Assembly (NCBI GenBank): GCA_913056455.1
Contig: CAJXMJ010000001.1
Coordinates: forward strand, 558,001-622,000
Direction of reading: 5' to 3'
Origin: an uncultured Fodinibius sp.
GTDB taxonomy: Bacteria; Bacteroidota; Rhodothermia; Balneolales; Balneolaceae
Length of the DNA: 64,000 nt
The notes under the pieces were generated by a model, which searched no databases, was not told the DNA's origin, and saw only the letters and a list, made by a program, of their open reading frames with translations. Shown in pieces: positions 9,620-21,654 of the stretch; positions within the stretch are counted from its first letter, which is position 1, and each line of letters opens with the position of its first letter. A program made the translations under genes and the position numbers.

Positions 9620-10330
9620 ATGAAAATTCTTTACGTATTTCCCCATCCCGATGACGAATCATTTGGTCCGGCCCCGGCAATAGCGGCTCAGCGAAGAAAG
9701 GGGCATGACGTATATTTACTTACGCTAACGAAAGGAGAGGCGACCAAACAGCGATTTCGATTGGGTATCAATAAGGAGGAGATGGGAGAAATCCGTTATA
9801 AAGAGATGCAATGCGTAGAGCAAGTGCTTGATTTGAACGGAATGACGGTGTTGGATTTGCCTGACAGTGGGTTGAAAGAGATGGATCCGGCCGATATTGA
9901 GAAAGTTATTCATACACAAGTGCAGAAAATAAAACCTGATGTACTGGTAACTTATGCGGTTCATGGTATTAGTGGATTTGAGGATCACTTGGTAAGCCAT
10001 GCTGTTGTTAAAAGCGTCTATTGTGATTTAAAACGAGAAGGGTTTGACTATCCGCAACGACTGGCTTTTTTCACTCACTACAGCGAAGACAAAGGGGAGG
10101 GGAAGTTTAATCTGACCTCATCAAAACAGGGCGATATTGACTGTTGGGTGGAAGCCGATGATGGCGATTACCAAAAGTTTTTATCGGCACTTGATTGCTA
10201 TGAAACCTACCAAGAGGTGATTGAGGACAGTAATGTCAAGGAAGAAGTAGGGTATCGTGTACCATTTGAAATTTTCCAGGAAGATTTCGATCCGCCCCTC
10301 AATGATTTAGGAGATCAATTAGATGCGTAA
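9620..10330 (+). CDS. PIG-L family deacetylase
   Basis: This 236-residue protein has the zinc motif HPDDES at residues 10-15 and a later histidine pair in GFEDHLVSHAV. These are the hallmarks of LmbE/PIG-L N-acetylglucosamine deacetylases. It is clearly diverged from BshB1 at 150-893. It could be a second bacillithiol enzyme (BshB2- or Bca-like) or act on another GlcNAc conjugate; the sequence does not decide. It is 25 bases upstream of the AI-2E family gene. Confidence 0.8.
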   Translation: MKILYVFPHPDDESFGPAPAIAAQRRKGHDVYLLTLTKGEATKQRFRLGINKEEMGEIRYKEMQCVEQVLDLNGMTVLDLPDSGLKEMDPADIEKVIHTQVQKIKPDVLVTYAVHGISGFEDHLVSHAVVKSVYCDLKREGFDYPQRLAFFTHYSEDKGEGKFNLTSSKQGDIDCWVEADDGDYQKFLSALDCYETYQEVIEDSNVKEEVGYRVPFEIFQEDFDPPLNDLGDQLDA

Positions 10331-10355
10331 TATCAACTCAAATACTGAGTAGCTG

Positions 10356-11441
10356 ATGAAAAACGATTTTCCAATCTGGTTAAAAGGAACAACAATATTG
10401 TTTGGGATTATCCTGTTGTTCGTCGTTCTGTCTTATGGGAAATTTATCTTGATGCCACTCGCATTTGCTGCTCTTATCGCCATGTTATTAGATCCGATCA
10501 GTTCTTGGCTACAGCGATATAAATTTAATAGAGTACTGGCTATCTTAACCAGTATTATCTTAATTGCTGTAATTTTGGGTGGCATTATGTCGTTGCTTTC
10601 CATACAGTTTATTCAGTTTGCAGACCGGCTGCCCGAGGCCAACGCCAAGATTCAGACGATGAGCAGTGATCTGATACAGTTTTTTGAGTCAACTTTTAAT
10701 ATTTCTCCCGACCGACAAATACAGTTTTTAGAACGGGGACTCGAAACGGCTATTAATAAAAGCGGGGAGTATGTAAGTACTGTTCTTGGAGCTACAACAA
10801 GTGTCTTTACTACCTTAGGGCTGCTGCCATTTTTTGTGTTTTTTATGATGTACTATAAAAAGATGTACCGCACATTTTTGCATACCGCCGTAGATGGAAA
10901 AAACGATGCTATTGATTCTGTGATAGACAGCGTACAGACAGTGACACAGAATTACATTGTGGGGATGATGACAGTCATTACAATATTAGGCATTTTAAAT
11001 GCAATAGGGTTATGGATTGTCGGTATTGACCATGTATTATTTTTCGCAGCATTTGCGGCTATTCTTGCCGTGATTCCTTATATAGGTATTATCCTGGGAA
11101 GTTTACCGGCAATCATTTTTGCACTTTTGTTTACTGATTCTCTGTTAAATCCGATTGGAGTGGTGACCGTGTTTGCTGTGGTACAGTTTCTCGAAGGAAA
11201 TTTTATCACTCCAAATGTTATTGGTTCGCAGGTAAGCATTAATCCTTTTATGGCATTGATAGCCCTTGTTATTGGTGGTCAGCTGTGGGGTATTTCGGGG
11301 ATGATATTATTTGTGCCTTTGTTGGGGATTCTTAAATGTGTTTTTGATCAAGTTGAAGCCCTAAAGCCATACGGCTATCTATTGGGAAATCGCACCAAAT
11401 ATCAGGCTACAGAATCAGCGCCAAAAAATGGCGAGGATTAG
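10356..11441 (+). CDS. AI-2E family transporter (PerM/YdiK-like)
   Basis: This 361-residue membrane protein has about seven or eight helices. Two N-terminal helices are followed by a soluble segment, then further helices including the conserved AVIPYIGIILGSLPAII and FLEGNFITPNVIGSQVSINP motifs of the family. Members export small molecules or ions; the AI-2 label is historical. It ends 4 bases inside the end of the convergent lycopene cyclase gene. Confidence 0.88.
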   Translation: MKNDFPIWLKGTTILFGIILLFVVLSYGKFILMPLAFAALIAMLLDPISSWLQRYKFNRVLAILTSIILIAVILGGIMSLLSIQFIQFADRLPEANAKIQTMSSDLIQFFESTFNISPDRQIQFLERGLETAINKSGEYVSTVLGATTSVFTTLGLLPFFVFFMMYYKKMYRTFLHTAVDGKNDAIDSVIDSVQTVTQNYIVGMMTVITILGILNAIGLWIVGIDHVLFFAAFAAILAVIPYIGIILGSLPAIIFALLFTDSLLNPIGVVTVFAVVQFLEGNFITPNVIGSQVSINPFMALIALVIGGQLWGISGMILFVPLLGILKCVFDQVEALKPYGYLLGNRTKYQATESAPKNGED

Positions 11442-12601
11442 ATTTTTCGAAGACGGTTACGTGTCTTCCAAATGGCTCTCAAGAATGGAGTATAGGGTAC
11501 GCTGCTCATTATTTTCAGATCATCTTTGAGGGACGATTCCTCCGCGAGAAATCGAAAGACATCATCGAGGGAATTATTTTTTAAAAGATGATTAAAAACC
11601 TTAAAGGCGTCCTCAGGATACCGATCAATGATTTGTAGCAGCCACAGGTCATATGCTTTGAATCGTTTTTTAGAAGGAGGGTGTGGTCGTAATGTGCCCT
11701 CCGATAGCAGATCCGCTACAATTGCGTTCGTCTGTTTTTGGATACGCTTGAACGTATAGCCGGTGGAGGGTTTGGTTAGGCCCCCAACGGTACCAATATT
11801 GAGTATTCGGGGTTTATACCATGGCTTATGAGGGCGGTCTTCCATAGGGATTTTCCCAAATTCCTTTCGCTCGATATTATAATCAATGGGAGTCAGGTCA
11901 AACCGATTGCTCAGATAGAGCGATACCTTCTCTTCGTATTGTTTTTTATCAAGTAAATTATCAGAAAAAATAGTGTATTCAATGAGGGCGGATGTTTTAG
12001 ACCAGGGCAGTATATAAATGAATGCGATGCCATCCTTATACGTCTGATCAAAATCCATCAACGTAAAAAAGCCATCATCAAAAGTCGGTTTTGAGGTATT
12101 GATTTCCCATCCCACAAAATGTTGCAGCAGTGGATGGCAAGGCTGATCTTGGGCATCCTCCCAGGGATTAAAGCAGCTCTGAAAAATATAGTCTGCTTTA
12201 AATGTATGAGCATCAGTATGCAGCATTGGGGTGCTGCCGTTAAATGAAAGCTCTTGGATTGGAGTTTTACGCAGTTGAAAGTTCGGATGTTTCTCAAGCT
12301 TATCTAAAATATGCGTGCTTAAGTCGCCACTCCGCAGGCAGTAGTAAGTATAATTGTTTAGCTGTTTGATGGCACGTTTTCCAAAAATACTGACTTCTGC
12401 TTTGCTCCATTGACGATGTATTAAATTCGCAAAGGGAGGAGTCTCCGTATCCCAAAAACACCAGGTTTTATCATTTGATGGGGTAAGAGACTGATCAAGG
12501 ATAAGGATCTTCTTTTCGGATAATGGGGAATGCAGCATTTTCCAGGCCAGAGAAAGTCCCGATGCTCCTGCACCTGCTATAATGTAATCGTACTGCTGCA
12601 T
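11438..12601 (-). CDS. crtY: Lycopene beta-cyclase, CrtY type
   Basis: This 387-residue FAD/NAD-binding cyclase has the N-terminal dinucleotide motif DYIIAGAGASGLSLAWKM and the family segments DKTWCFWD and GGLTKPSTGYTFKRIQ, typical of bacterial lycopene cyclases. It converts lycopene end groups to beta-ionone rings. It is followed upstream by the tspO-like gene with an 11-base gap, so the two are one leftward unit. Other carotenoid genes lie at 48.6-51.7 kb and possibly 61.4 kb. Confidence 0.88.
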   Translation of the reverse strand: MQQYDYIIAGAGASGLSLAWKMLHSPLSEKKILILDQSLTPSNDKTWCFWDTETPPFANLIHRQWSKAEVSIFGKRAIKQLNNYTYYCLRSGDLSTHILDKLEKHPNFQLRKTPIQELSFNGSTPMLHTDAHTFKADYIFQSCFNPWEDAQDQPCHPLLQHFVGWEINTSKPTFDDGFFTLMDFDQTYKDGIAFIYILPWSKTSALIEYTIFSDNLLDKKQYEEKVSLYLSNRFDLTPIDYNIERKEFGKIPMEDRPHKPWYKPRILNIGTVGGLTKPSTGYTFKRIQKQTNAIVADLLSEGTLRPHPPSKKRFKAYDLWLLQIIDRYPEDAFKVFNHLLKNNSLDDVFRFLAEESSLKDDLKIMSSVPYTPFLRAIWKTRNRLRKI

Positions 12602-12612
12602 GATGAAAGGGA

Positions 12613-13071
12613 TTAATTAAGTTGCCAGATCGCAAAGTTAAGGGCAGAAGCATAGCTTATCCAAAGCAGGTAAGGGACGAGCAGCAAGCCGGCTATTCGG
12701 TTTTTCTTCCAGAATAGCAGCAAGGTAAAGGCAATAGCAATCCAAAGTAGCAAAATTTCAGCTAAGCCAGTTGAGATATAATGTTTGCCGAAAAATAGCC
12801 ATGACCAAAGCGCATTTAATATAAGCTGCACAAAAAACCATTTGAATTCGTAATCAGATAGGGACATAGCATCCTCCCGCCAAATGAGCCAGCCCGAGGT
12901 TCCCATCATGACATACAGGATGGGCCAAACAACAGGAAAAACCCAGTTCGGAGGAGTCCAGTTTGGCTTTTGCAATACTTCATACCAGATACCGGGTTCA
13001 AATTGAGCTCCAAATACTCCGGCCAAACTACATACGATAACCCAAACCGGTAACAATGCGATTTTTTTCAT
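12613..13071 (-). CDS. tspO: TspO/MBR family protein
   Basis: This 152-residue protein has five predicted membrane helices and a tryptophan-rich pattern (KPNWTPPNWVFPVVWPILYVMMGTS), which is diagnostic of TspO/benzodiazepine receptor homologues. I choose the ATG at 13071, preceded by AGGA about seven bases upstream; a start at 13110 lacks a site and adds 13 unrelated residues. TspO binds porphyrins and affects carotenoid or stress regulation in other bacteria. Pairing with crtY fits that. Confidence 0.9.
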   Translation of the reverse strand: MKKIALLPVWVIVCSLAGVFGAQFEPGIWYEVLQKPNWTPPNWVFPVVWPILYVMMGTSGWLIWREDAMSLSDYEFKWFFVQLILNALWSWLFFGKHYISTGLAEILLLWIAIAFTLLLFWKKNRIAGLLLVPYLLWISYASALNFAIWQLN

Positions 13072-13401
13072 ACGTATTCCTGCAATTGATTCACTGCCAA
13101 TAACAAACACTAAAGTTACTACAAAGGATTATAAACAAAAATCGTTTATGCTTTGCCTGTTTAATTATTTTGATTCGTTCCATCAGGGTAGGAAAATATT
13201 GAAAAGGAGGGATAATGAGACTTGTAGGTTCCTTTGAAAAGATGATATAAGTTATTTGTGAGCAATCATATAAAAAAACTTCTGGGATAGATTCTTATTT
13301 TATCGACCCAAAATAAAAATAACTCCTGCTCTATTGAGAACAGGAGTTATTCTTGTTGTATTTCTTATGCATTAATGATCCCTAATATCAATTAAGTCAT
13401 A
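13072..13401. other. Gene-free stretch between tspO and the chemoreceptor gene
   Basis: No convincing reading frame is present. The left part should hold the promoter of the leftward tspO-crtY unit. The right part holds the terminator of the leftward chemoreceptor gene. Confidence 0.6.
13308..13351 (-). terminator. Rho-independent terminator of the chemoreceptor gene
   Basis: A perfect 11-bp stem (13318-13328 with 13341-13351, core AATAACTCCTG) with a 12-base loop is followed on the minus strand by a T-rich tract. It lies about 50 bases past the stop of the leftward gene. Confidence 0.85.
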
Positions 13402-15027
13402 TTAGTAACTTGAACCATTCATTCCTGAGGAGTGTATGCCTGCTTTCGTACTGCTGCCATTTCTACTTTGTCCATTATTGAATGGAGCTGTATTCTGGGG
13501 AGAGTCCTGTGATTGTGTGCTGGATGCCGGATTCTCGTCATCCAGTTTGTAATAAGAAATCGATTTCTTTAGCCGCTCAGATTGACTCTTCAATTCGGTT
13601 GCCGAAGCAGCCAGCTCCTCACTGGAAGCCGCACTTTGCTGTGCCAGAGTATTCAGCTGTTGAATAGAGTCATTAACCTGATTGGCCCCTTTGCTCTGCT
13701 CCTCACTGGAAATAGAAATTTCACTGACCAAGTTTGAAGTCTTTTCCATTTTAGGGATGGTTTCAGACATTACTTCTCCCGCATTGGATGCTCGTTTATA
13801 GGCGCTCTGGGTAAGTTCTACAATTTCGTTTCCAACGGTCTTACTTTTTTCGGCAAGCATTTGCACTTCCGTAGCAACCACAGCAAATCCTTTGCCTGCA
13901 TCACCGGCGCGTGCGGCTTCAATAGCTGCATTCAGCGCGAGAATATTGGTTTGTAATGCAATTTCATTAATCTGATTAATTCTATCCGTAATGGTTTTAT
14001 TTGCTTCAATGACCTTTTTCGACTTTTCGCTCACATCATTCAGTCGGGTATTGGCTTCTCGGGATATTTTATTCGTTTGTTGGGCATTTTCGGCATTTTG
14101 GCTGATAGTAGCTGATACCTCTTCCATGGTACTTGATATCTCTTCAACAAATTCTGCCTGCTCATTAGATCCGCGAGCCATTTGGTTTGAGGTGGCTTCC
14201 AGGTTTCTACTGATCTCAGATATTTGACTCGATTCTCTTTGTACTCCAAGGATAACCTCTCTGAACTGGGAAACAAGGTTTTCCAGGGCTCGTGAGATAT
14301 CACCAATTTCATCTCTACGACGCAAATATTTTTCAGGAATATCAATATCAAGGTTACCCTCCGAAAGTCGGCGAATCTTGTCAACTGTTTTTCGCAATGC
14401 ACCTGAAATAGCCTGTGAGAGTAACAACGATATTCCAATAAATAATCCAAGGCTTATAGATAGTACCAGGTTAATAGTCTGTTTTAGCTCTGCCAACTGA
14501 TTGCGTGCATTATCAAATGCCTGGTCTACTTCCTGGTTAGACACCTTTGCTAAAAGACCTTTGAGCGTTTTCTGCTCATCAATCATCGCCTGCACTTTGT
14601 TGCTAACCTCTTCAGAATAATCCTCTTGTATCATCATTTTGGATGCCACAACACCCGCGTTATAGTATTTGTTGAATGAATGAATAGTACTATCCAATAA
14701 CACATAATTATTATCGGCCTTTATTGCTTTCGCGCTGTCGGCCAATTGCAAAAACGTTTTCTTTAGAGACTTTGTGTTTTCAATTGTGGTTACATTCTGG
14801 GCGGCTACAGCATCCTGAAACTTTTTCTGGATCTCGGATTGTGTGGACTCCATGCGATTGGTCAGATCATTGTAGGGGATATATGAATATTGAACGGTAT
14901 TCAACTCCTTCCCGATGGATTCATTACTCCATTGAGTAGTGTAATAAATGACTCCGACCACCATTATGAATATGGCAGGAAATACAAGAATTTTATATCT
15001 GAGTTTTATACTGTTGAAAATATTCAT
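13402..15027 (-). CDS. Methyl-accepting chemotaxis protein
   Basis: This 541-residue receptor has TM1 at about 12-30, a periplasmic four-helix-bundle-like domain at about 35-185, TM2 at about 186-208 and HAMP at about 209-262. The long cytoplasmic coiled coil carries the highly conserved hairpin tip ([20 protein letters not shown] and GFAVVATEV). The C-terminus is rich in S, N and Q and has no obvious CheR-docking pentapeptide. It lies downstream of a PstS-like protein and a porin, which may point to an anion ligand (inference). No che or flagellar gene is in the window. Confidence 0.93.
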   Translation of the reverse strand: MNIFNSIKLRYKILVFPAIFIMVVGVIYYTTQWSNESIGKELNTVQYSYIPYNDLTNRMESTQSEIQKKFQDAVAAQNVTTIENTKSLKKTFLQLADSAKAIKADNNYVLLDSTIHSFNKYYNAGVVASKMMIQEDYSEEVSNKVQAMIDEQKTLKGLLAKVSNQEVDQAFDNARNQLAELKQTINLVLSISLGLFIGISLLLSQAISGALRKTVDKIRRLSEGNLDIDIPEKYLRRRDEIGDISRALENLVSQFREVILGVQRESSQISEISRNLEATSNQMARGSNEQAEFVEEISSTMEEVSATISQNAENAQQTNKISREANTRLNDVSEKSKKVIEANKTITDRINQINEIALQTNILALNAAIEAARAGDAGKGFAVVATEVQMLAEKSKTVGNEIVELTQSAYKRASNAGEVMSETIPKMEKTSNLVSEISISSEEQSKGANQVNDSIQQLNTLAQQSAASSEELAASATELKSQSERLKKSISYYKLDDENPASSTQSQDSPQNTAPFNNGQSRNGSSTKAGIHSSGMNGSSY

Positions 15028-15110
15028 AACGCTGTGAACCTAAAGTTTCTTGATTATGTGCCGTATGTTTATCCCGGTTTAAGGATTAGTGTTGCTTTGA
15101 ATCCGGGATT

Positions 15111-15147
15111 TAAAAGTAGTGCGAGTCACCGATTTGTGACCCGCACT
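15111..15147 (-). terminator. Hairpin terminator or attenuator between binding protein and chemoreceptor
   Basis: A 12-bp stem (15118-15129 with 15136-15147) has one G-U pair on the minus-strand RNA and a 6-base loop, then ACTTTTA. It lies just past the stop of the leftward 15158-15583 gene and 84 bases before the chemoreceptor start. Transcription into the receptor is therefore reduced or starts anew. Confidence 0.7.
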
Positions 15148-15157
15148 AAAAAATTAG

Positions 15158-15583
15158 TTAGTTGATGGTTAAAACTTTTACTCCGGAAGCTTCTGTGCCT
15201 TCAGAAATATATCCGACGCCCCCCGGGTTAGCTTTTACGAAGTCAATCACTTCGGCATCACTTGATCGTTCCAACGGAGCTGTACCGGCACCAGAAAAAG
15301 CAGCCTGCTGCCAGTGGTTACGTATAGCGCCCACTCCGCGTCCGTGAATTTCTTGTGAAAAGGCTTCACGAGTTTCTGATTGGGCATTTAGGTCTACCGG
15401 TTGAATGGACGAACCGTCATCCCATTTCACTTTTGTTTTCAGAAAAATTTCAGATAATTCTTCTTTTGAAATTGTTTCTGTGGCATTTGCTTCATTAACA
15501 ATCACTTTAAACGACTGTGCTGTAGCATCAGTAGCAAAGGCAATCAAGATAGTGGCCAATAATGTTGTTATAAGGTTTTTCAT
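15158..15583 (-). CDS. PstS-like substrate-binding protein (short)
   Basis: This 141-residue secreted protein has a signal peptide (about 1-22, cleavage after ATAQ). It is followed by a single lobe-like domain resembling phosphate-type binding proteins: SKEELSEIFLKTKVKWDDG, the SQEIHGRGVGAIRNHW segment and GGVGYISEG. Full PstS proteins are about twice as long, so this is a stand-alone short PBP-like domain. It sits 18 bases downstream of a porin gene and upstream of a chemoreceptor. No ABC permease is nearby, so sensing or capture seems more likely than classical uptake. Confidence 0.8.
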   Translation of the reverse strand: MKNLITTLLATILIAFATDATAQSFKVIVNEANATETISKEELSEIFLKTKVKWDDGSSIQPVDLNAQSETREAFSQEIHGRGVGAIRNHWQQAAFSGAGTAPLERSSDAEVIDFVKANPGGVGYISEGTEASGVKVLTIN

Positions 15584-15601
15584 CTTTCTATAACTTTGGA
15601 A

Positions 15602-16699
15602 TTAGAATGAGTAAATTAATGTACCAACGAAACCATTGATATCGCCACTTGAGTGTTCATATCGCATGTACTCAACCTTAAATGCCTTTCTAAAGCTTGG
15701 TTTGTAGTTAAGTCCAGCAGTGTAGCGTTGGTAATCAATGTCATCTGTAATCTGGTCTTCATAACGAACATAGGGTGTTACCTTGTTGATGCGATGACTT
15801 AGCTCAACAAAAGAACCTTCCAGATCAACATTACTGCCATCTGATTTAAGATCAGCAGTCCAGTATTCTCCTATTATTTTTGTGTTGTTATACTTCAGCT
15901 TCACATTAACTCCATAGCTGAATTTTTCAAACAAACGCTCAACTTTGATGGTTTGTCCCGGGGCGATAGTAGCTAAGATTGGGACTTGCTCATCATTTTG
16001 TCTAAAGGCGCTGAAGCCTACATCAATATTCGTTTTATAGGAGAGTCCAAGGCGACCACCAAAGCCAAAGTTGTATGTTTCATTGTATGAGGGGTGTATT
16101 GTTGCAGGGCTGCCGATTTGTCTTTTGAGATAATTTACTTCATCTCCAAAGAAGCGAATAGCTCCTGTTCGTAGCCATGTAGAGTTTTTGTAACCACCGG
16201 CAAAAAGGTTGTAGTTGAATTTCAAACCAGAACCAAAAGAACCATTTAGTGACGCACCGTCAATAGTTACGGGGTAGAATTCATGGTTAGTTACCAAAAT
16301 AGGGAGTGTTGCACTCGTATTCACTGGCGCGTAGTAAAACGTATTGCTTGGGCTCATTGGTAGAAGAAACCGACCAGCTTTGAATTTAGCTCCTTCTGAA
16401 AAAGTCAGTTCACCAAAGGCTTCATTCAACATTTGATCAAATTGAAACCCAGGGCGATAAACGAATACCCCTTTGATTCTAAAATTTGACTTGGGCTGAT
16501 AAGAAATTAAAATCCCTGCCTCTGAGACTGCTGCGGAATAATTTATATCATATCCTTCCAGATCGTCAAAATAGTTGACTTCTGTTGAGACATATCCTGT
16601 TATGTTTGTTTGTGGCTCCCAATTGCTTTGTGAAAAGGAGATGTTGGTGCCGATAAAAAGAAGTAATAACGTAATGATCGGTATTTTAAAGTGTGTCAT
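15602..16699 (-). CDS. Outer-membrane porin, beta-barrel
   Basis: This 365-residue protein has a signal peptide (about 1-23, ending SFSQ) and alternating amphipathic beta strands rich in Y, F and G. It ends in aromatic F (VGTLIYSF), the usual outer-membrane barrel signature. The segment AKFKAGRFLLPMSPSNTFYY resembles OprP/OprO-type phosphate-selective porins and related Bacteroidota porins. It is the first gene of the leftward porin, binding protein, chemoreceptor run. Confidence 0.82.
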   Translation of the reverse strand: MTHFKIPIITLLLLFIGTNISFSQSNWEPQTNITGYVSTEVNYFDDLEGYDINYSAAVSEAGILISYQPKSNFRIKGVFVYRPGFQFDQMLNEAFGELTFSEGAKFKAGRFLLPMSPSNTFYYAPVNTSATLPILVTNHEFYPVTIDGASLNGSFGSGLKFNYNLFAGGYKNSTWLRTGAIRFFGDEVNYLKRQIGSPATIHPSYNETYNFGFGGRLGLSYKTNIDVGFSAFRQNDEQVPILATIAPGQTIKVERLFEKFSYGVNVKLKYNNTKIIGEYWTADLKSDGSNVDLEGSFVELSHRINKVTPYVRYEDQITDDIDYQRYTAGLNYKPSFRKAFKVEYMRYEHSSGDINGFVGTLIYSF

Positions 16700-19342
<2,643 letters not shown>

Positions 19343-19402
19343 ATGTTATGACCACTGATGGTTCTTTTGTAGAACAGGAGGTGGTTATAATCAATAAATA
19401 TT

Positions 19403-19443
19403 AGAAAAGGTAGCCTGTTGAATAGGCTGCCTTTTCTGTTTTT
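19403..19443 (+). terminator. Rho-independent terminator of katG
   Basis: A 14-bp stem (19403-19416 with 19424-19437) has one mismatch or wobble and a 7-base loop, followed by GTTTTT. It lies 60 bases past the katG stop. Confidence 0.88.
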
Positions 19444-19513
19444 ATAATATTTGAGTGTGGCTACCCGTATCTGTAAATACGGTACGAATATTTTAGCCTT
19501 CGGAATTACTTAT

Positions 19514-20542
19514 TTATTCTGCTATGGTAAACGTTTTTAGCATATTATGATCAGCGGGATCAGGTATTTCGGCAATCCAGGCATAATCTCCGGGGGTTAA
19601 ATCGACATGGAAATAGGCTTTTCCACCCTCGGTCATTTCCATTGTACCTCCCATAAACGTGGCACCTTCTGGAGCTCGGTTTACAAGGCTTCCGGCTTGT
19701 CTCCAGTCCATCCAGGTTGAAAGATTGGCAAGCAGCTCTTCATCTTCTTTATTATTTAATTTTACCAACTGCACATTATGACCTTGGAGGTGAGCGTACG
19801 TATTCTGGTCCTTAAAAAGTATCTCAATGGTGTGGCTTCCTTCGGTCAATGGCTGGTTGAGCTGAATACCATTAGTGGAAGAAATCGTCAAAGTTTTTGT
19901 GGGTTCCGGTTCTTCGGTATCGGAGGCTTCATCAATAACACTGATATGTTCAAGCATACCGATATATGAATGGAATACTTCCGCCTCATTTTTTACGTAG
20001 CATTCAACAATATATTCGCCCGGTTCCAGATGAACAGTAGTCTTGGATGCTTTTCCGGCCGCCGTAAATCCGGGACCGCCCATTGTCTGGGCACCCGGCT
20101 CAAAAAACCAGGGAGCTTTTTCCGAAATGGTAGCGACTAAACTATCTGTAAATTCATTAAATTCCAGCTCTCCCTCTATATACGGATTAAATTCCTTCTG
20201 GAATGGTTGAGTGATTCCACGGTACCAATGGTCAAGGATTGATTCATTTGCAGATTTTGCAGCTTTTATCCCTTCTTCAGGAATCTGCCAAATTAAAAAG
20301 AAATGGTCATATCCTGAGGTATTTTGAAACTGAAATGTCGTCCACCCCGAAGAGATTTCATCAGAACTTAGTTCGAATAGGTGCTCATTTTCCTCAGCGT
20401 CGTGAGTAGCAGTTACTTTTACTGTACCCTTATTCTCTGTGTTAGTTTCATTGCAAGCTGTTATTGATATAATACTTGATAGCACTAAAGCCATTATTAG
20501 CGTAAATGCTGCCGGACGTTTTAAAAGTCTTGAAATATGCAT
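19514..20542 (-). CDS. Lipoprotein with two cupredoxin-like repeats, function unknown
   Basis: This 342-residue protein has a lipoprotein signal with the lipobox SITAC at about residues 26-30. Two similar halves follow. Each begins with a beta-rich segment (STNGIQLNQPLTEGSHTIEI in the second half) and ends with an ELEPGEY/DLTPGDYAWIAE-type hairpin before a histidine-containing strand (FHSYIGM; DHNMLKTF). This resembles duplicated cupredoxin-like or PKD-like folds, but I cannot confirm copper ligands. It is probably anchored to the outer or inner membrane, facing the periplasm. Confidence 0.6.
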   Translation of the reverse strand: MHISRLLKRPAAFTLIMALVLSSIISITACNETNTENKGTVKVTATHDAEENEHLFELSSDEISSGWTTFQFQNTSGYDHFFLIWQIPEEGIKAAKSANESILDHWYRGITQPFQKEFNPYIEGELEFNEFTDSLVATISEKAPWFFEPGAQTMGGPGFTAAGKASKTTVHLEPGEYIVECYVKNEAEVFHSYIGMLEHISVIDEASDTEEPEPTKTLTISSTNGIQLNQPLTEGSHTIEILFKDQNTYAHLQGHNVQLVKLNNKEDEELLANLSTWMDWRQAGSLVNRAPEGATFMGGTMEMTEGGKAYFHVDLTPGDYAWIAEIPDPADHNMLKTFTIAE

Positions 20543-20794
20543 ATCCCCCTCAATCTATTTTAATATTAACAATAAGATAGATACAATATTTCGGTTAAAG
20601 CTGCAATTAAAGGGGCTTTTACACCTTTCAAAAGGTGATATCTGCATTCGATTACAAAGATATCTTAGTACTTAGCCGGATGTGATACCTGTGTGCCGAG
20701 CGGTGACAATGAGCCGGGTACCCTTATTGGTTAGACCTGTCAAATGCTTATTAGAATGTCTAAAAGTAGAAAAGCCGTTGTTTGAATGTGCTAT

Positions 20795-21364
20795 TTAAAT
20801 AATGGAAGTTGACTTATTGTCTTTTGCAGCATGTCGAAACAGTAGAGCCGATAGAATATATAGCGTGATAAAAAATCCGTTTACGCCTATAATATGGAAT
20901 ACCGTGCTGGGAGGGGACTGGTAGAATCCACCGATTAGTGTAATAGCTGTAATAACTGCCTGAGTGATTGCCATTGCGAACATCGTTCGTTCCATGCCAC
21001 GGGACCAAAAACGGCCCATGAAGGCACCGAGGATACCGATAAAAATGACACCGAAGTACACCAAATTGATGGGATTGTCCTCCGATCCGATGATACCAAC
21101 GGCCAGGTTTACCCAGATGAGTAATAATCCTGTGAACAGTGCAAGTCCGATGGCGATTCGGTAGATGGGTAGGCCCGATTTTCTCGTCATCAGTCTATAC
21201 GAAAGTCCGGTGCCAAATAGAAGAGTGCCTGCAAAAACAAAATCGGATAGCGTCCAGACTACGTCATTGGAGAATTGCATTGCTATTAGTGGAATCATTA
21301 ATAACAATCCTACTGTGAGTGCTATTAAGGCGATCGACTTGTATAAAGATTGATTTTTGTTCAT
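20795..21364 (-). CDS. Hypothetical integral membrane protein
   Basis: This 189-residue protein has about six hydrophobic helices and charged termini. I do not recognise a named family. It is the last gene of a leftward group with a small membrane protein (21444), a winged-helix regulator (21655) and a second membrane protein (21967). That arrangement is common for membrane proteins controlled by their own PadR/MarR-like regulator. Confidence 0.65.
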   Translation of the reverse strand: MNKNQSLYKSIALIALTVGLLLMIPLIAMQFSNDVVWTLSDFVFAGTLLFGTGLSYRLMTRKSGLPIYRIAIGLALFTGLLLIWVNLAVGIIGSEDNPINLVYFGVIFIGILGAFMGRFWSRGMERTMFAMAITQAVITAITLIGGFYQSPPSTVFHIIGVNGFFITLYILSALLFRHAAKDNKSTSII

Positions 21365-21443
21365 GGGTATGCCTCTATTATTTTATTTGAAAGTACTTTT
21401 AATTACAAAGTTAAAGAGTAAAAAAATTCTTAGACACCTAAGG

Positions 21444-21632
21444 TTACGTGTGTTGGGAACGGCTATTGTGTCGGATGATAAAATGCCATCCGGTACCTAC
21501 GATAATAAGCAAGAGTGGAATAACTCCAGGTTCATTTTCTACAAGGATCATGAATATCATAAGCACCATTCCAATGGCGATAGTCAATGCCGACAGCAGG
21601 GAGGCTATTTTGAGGTTCTTTTTTGTATTCAT
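21444..21632 (-). CDS. Small two-helix membrane protein
   Basis: This 62-residue protein starts MNTKKNLKIASLLSAL and has two hydrophobic helices at about 8-32 and 37-52 with a short polar loop. It lies 22 bases downstream of the regulator gene on the same strand. The family is unrecognised. Its size and hydrophobicity match small helper proteins of such operons. Confidence 0.55.
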   Translation of the reverse strand: MNTKKNLKIASLLSALTIAIGMVLMIFMILVENEPGVIPLLLIIVGTGWHFIIRHNSRSQHT

Positions 21633-21654
21633 TTTTTAGATCTATTTTGATTTG

